Shown one piece after another: positions 6,425 through 7,048 of a stretch of DNA of 7,048 nucleotides. This DNA is from Gammaproteobacteria bacterium (GTDB taxonomy: Bacteria; Pseudomonadota; Gammaproteobacteria; Chromatiales; Chromatiaceae), in assembly GCA_019136395.1 (NCBI GenBank), contig JAGVUH010000303.1, forward strand, positions 1 through 7,048. The letters are read 5' to 3'. A model generated the notes under the pieces. It saw nothing but the letters and a program-made list of their open reading frames with translations, was not told the DNA's origin and did not search any database. Every line of letters begins with the position of its first letter. Positions within the stretch are counted from its first letter, which is position 1. A program made the position numbers and the translations under genes.

Positions 6425-6658
6425 CGCCTCTTCTACCTACCACCCTGGCTGGTATCGCATCGTCCACCTACCACTTATTTGTCTGGCTGCACCTTCTACC
6501 TACCAGGGTTGCATCCTCTACCTACCACTTTTCCCGTGGATAGCATCGTCTACCTACCACCCAGCAGGACGATTGGCTGCCCCTAGAGGCTCCGCCTAGG
6601 GTACAAAAACACGCTCTGCATCCTCCGCCTACCACTTCCTGCACCCTCTACCTACCAC
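6425..6658 (-). repeat. Right arm of large inverted repeat, with seven iterons
   Basis: This is the mirror copy of the left arm. Its seven iterons face the opposite way, at 6425-6443, 6456-6474, 6488-6506, 6510-6528, 6542-6560, 6617-6635 and 6640-6658. The seven positions that differ from the left arm are all transitions (A/G or C/T), and 100 consecutive base pairs (left arm 5855-5954) are identical. The copy at 6456 has GGTGGA in place of GGTAGA. Open frames here, such as 6404-6586, are by-products of the repeats (they encode recurring YLP residues) and not genes. Confidence 0.95.
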
Positions 6659-6889
6659 CCGTTACCGGGATCGCGCGAAAGCCGCGTCGTCCACGAGGTG
6701 GATGGAGAGCGCCTGATGGCGGACCCGACCGATCGCACGGTTCAAGCAGGAGTCAGGTGCTGTTCAACCTACTGGCAAAAGATCATGATCTTAGAGAGCG
6801 AATGGAAAGCTGGTTGCCTCATTTCGCCGCGGGTAAAGGTCCCCTGCTGTATGCGGGAACGAGATGATTGGAGCGCCTAGGATGACTAT
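6659..6889. other. Region between the right arm and the outlying iterons
   Basis: No confident gene. A 36-codon plus-strand frame from GTG 6757 to TGA 6867, with AGGAG four bases upstream, translates to natural-looking residues (VLFNLLAKDHDLRERMESWL at its start). It might be a tiny gene or a gene remnant. It overlaps a 60-residue frame (6698-6880) in another phase, which looks less natural. A 14-bp perfect palindrome, AAGATCATGATCTT, lies at 6779-6792, and a small hairpin TCCAC-GAG-GTGGA at 6690-6702. Confidence 0.35.
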
Positions 6890-6908
6890 TGCACCGTCTA
6901 CCTACCAC
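6890..6908 (-). repeat. Outlying iteron 1
   Basis: TGCACCGTCTACCTACCAC is a full-length copy of the 19-bp iteron, oriented as in the right arm and 250 bp from the last iteron of that arm. It lies outside the inverted repeat and has no mirror copy on the left. Confidence 0.9.
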
Positions 6909-6933
6909 CTCAGGAAGCCCCTGGTCCGGCGAT

Positions 6934-6952
6934 TGCACCCTCTACCTACCAC
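6934..6952 (-). repeat. Outlying iteron 2
   Basis: TGCACCCTCTACCTACCAC is identical, as reverse complement, to the first iteron of the left arm. It lies 44 bp from the previous copy, about four helical turns. Confidence 0.9.
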
Positions 6953-7007
6953 CCTGATGCGGGTTCGGGACTGATTTTCTCCCGGCAAGTCGGTCACTTA
7001 TGCCTGT

Positions 7008-7026
7008 TGCATCTTCTACCTACCAC
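7008..7026 (-). repeat. Outlying iteron 3, near the window edge
   Basis: TGCATCTTCTACCTACCAC is a full match to the iteron consensus, 74 bp from the previous copy (about seven helical turns). Only 22 bases follow it, so the series may continue outside the window. Confidence 0.9.
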
Positions 7027-7048
7027 CTCAGACAGGCGCCCGGGGCGG

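Noticed and set aside
5762..6658. Insertion sequence or MITE with terminal inverted repeats
   Set aside because: There is no transposase, no target-site duplication that I can see at the arm ends, and the arms are built from internal iterons. A non-autonomous element cannot be fully excluded without other copies.
5762..7026. CRISPR array
   Set aside because: The 19-bp repeats are too short, are spaced unevenly from 22 to 250 bp, and occur in both orientations within mirrored arms. The inter-repeat sequence is duplicated between the arms, unlike unique spacers.

Overview
The window is GC-rich bacterial DNA. Its proteins look proteobacterial: RecR resembles the gamma/beta-proteobacterial form, and a YfbK-type von Willebrand lipoprotein and a DUF2569 membrane protein are present. 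The sequence does not settle the genus, or whether this is chromosome, chromid or plasmid. No rRNA, tRNA, CRISPR array or recognisable transposase was seen.

Left part (1-3215): a YfbK-like von Willebrand factor A lipoprotein on the minus strand starts at 1302 and runs off the left edge. A 378-residue protein of unknown family (1508-2644, plus) diverges from it. That gene converges on a DUF2569-type membrane protein (2733-3215, minus).

Middle (3216-5413): a gap of about 400 bases holds a possible small minus-strand ORF and a good sigma70-type promoter leading into recR (3630-4226, plus). A very GC-rich gap with a strong hairpin follows, then an endonuclease/exonuclease/phosphatase-family protein (4556-5413, plus). 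recR is not in its usual dnaX-ybaB-recR setting, at least inside this window.

Right part (5414-7048): about 1.6 kb has no convincing gene but carries the most striking structure here. Two inverted arms of 234 bp (5762-5995 and 6425-6658) match at 227 of 234 positions without a gap. Each arm carries seven copies of a 19-bp iteron, consensus GTGGTAGGTAGAVGRTGCA. The arms flank a 429-bp, partly AT-rich spacer that holds a perfect DnaA box (TTATCCACA, 6308-6316) and a weaker, older inner inverted repeat. Three more iterons, oriented like the right arm, lie at 6890-7026, and the array may continue past the window. Spacings between iterons fall near whole helical turns. The simplest reading is an iteron-controlled replication origin, or a large partition or regulatory site, whose binding protein is encoded outside the window. 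That function is inferred; the repeats and the DnaA box are seen directly.

The genes share no obvious pathway. RecR and the EEP protein both belong to families that act on nucleic acids or phosphoesters, and they sit next to the origin-like region, but a functional link is speculative.
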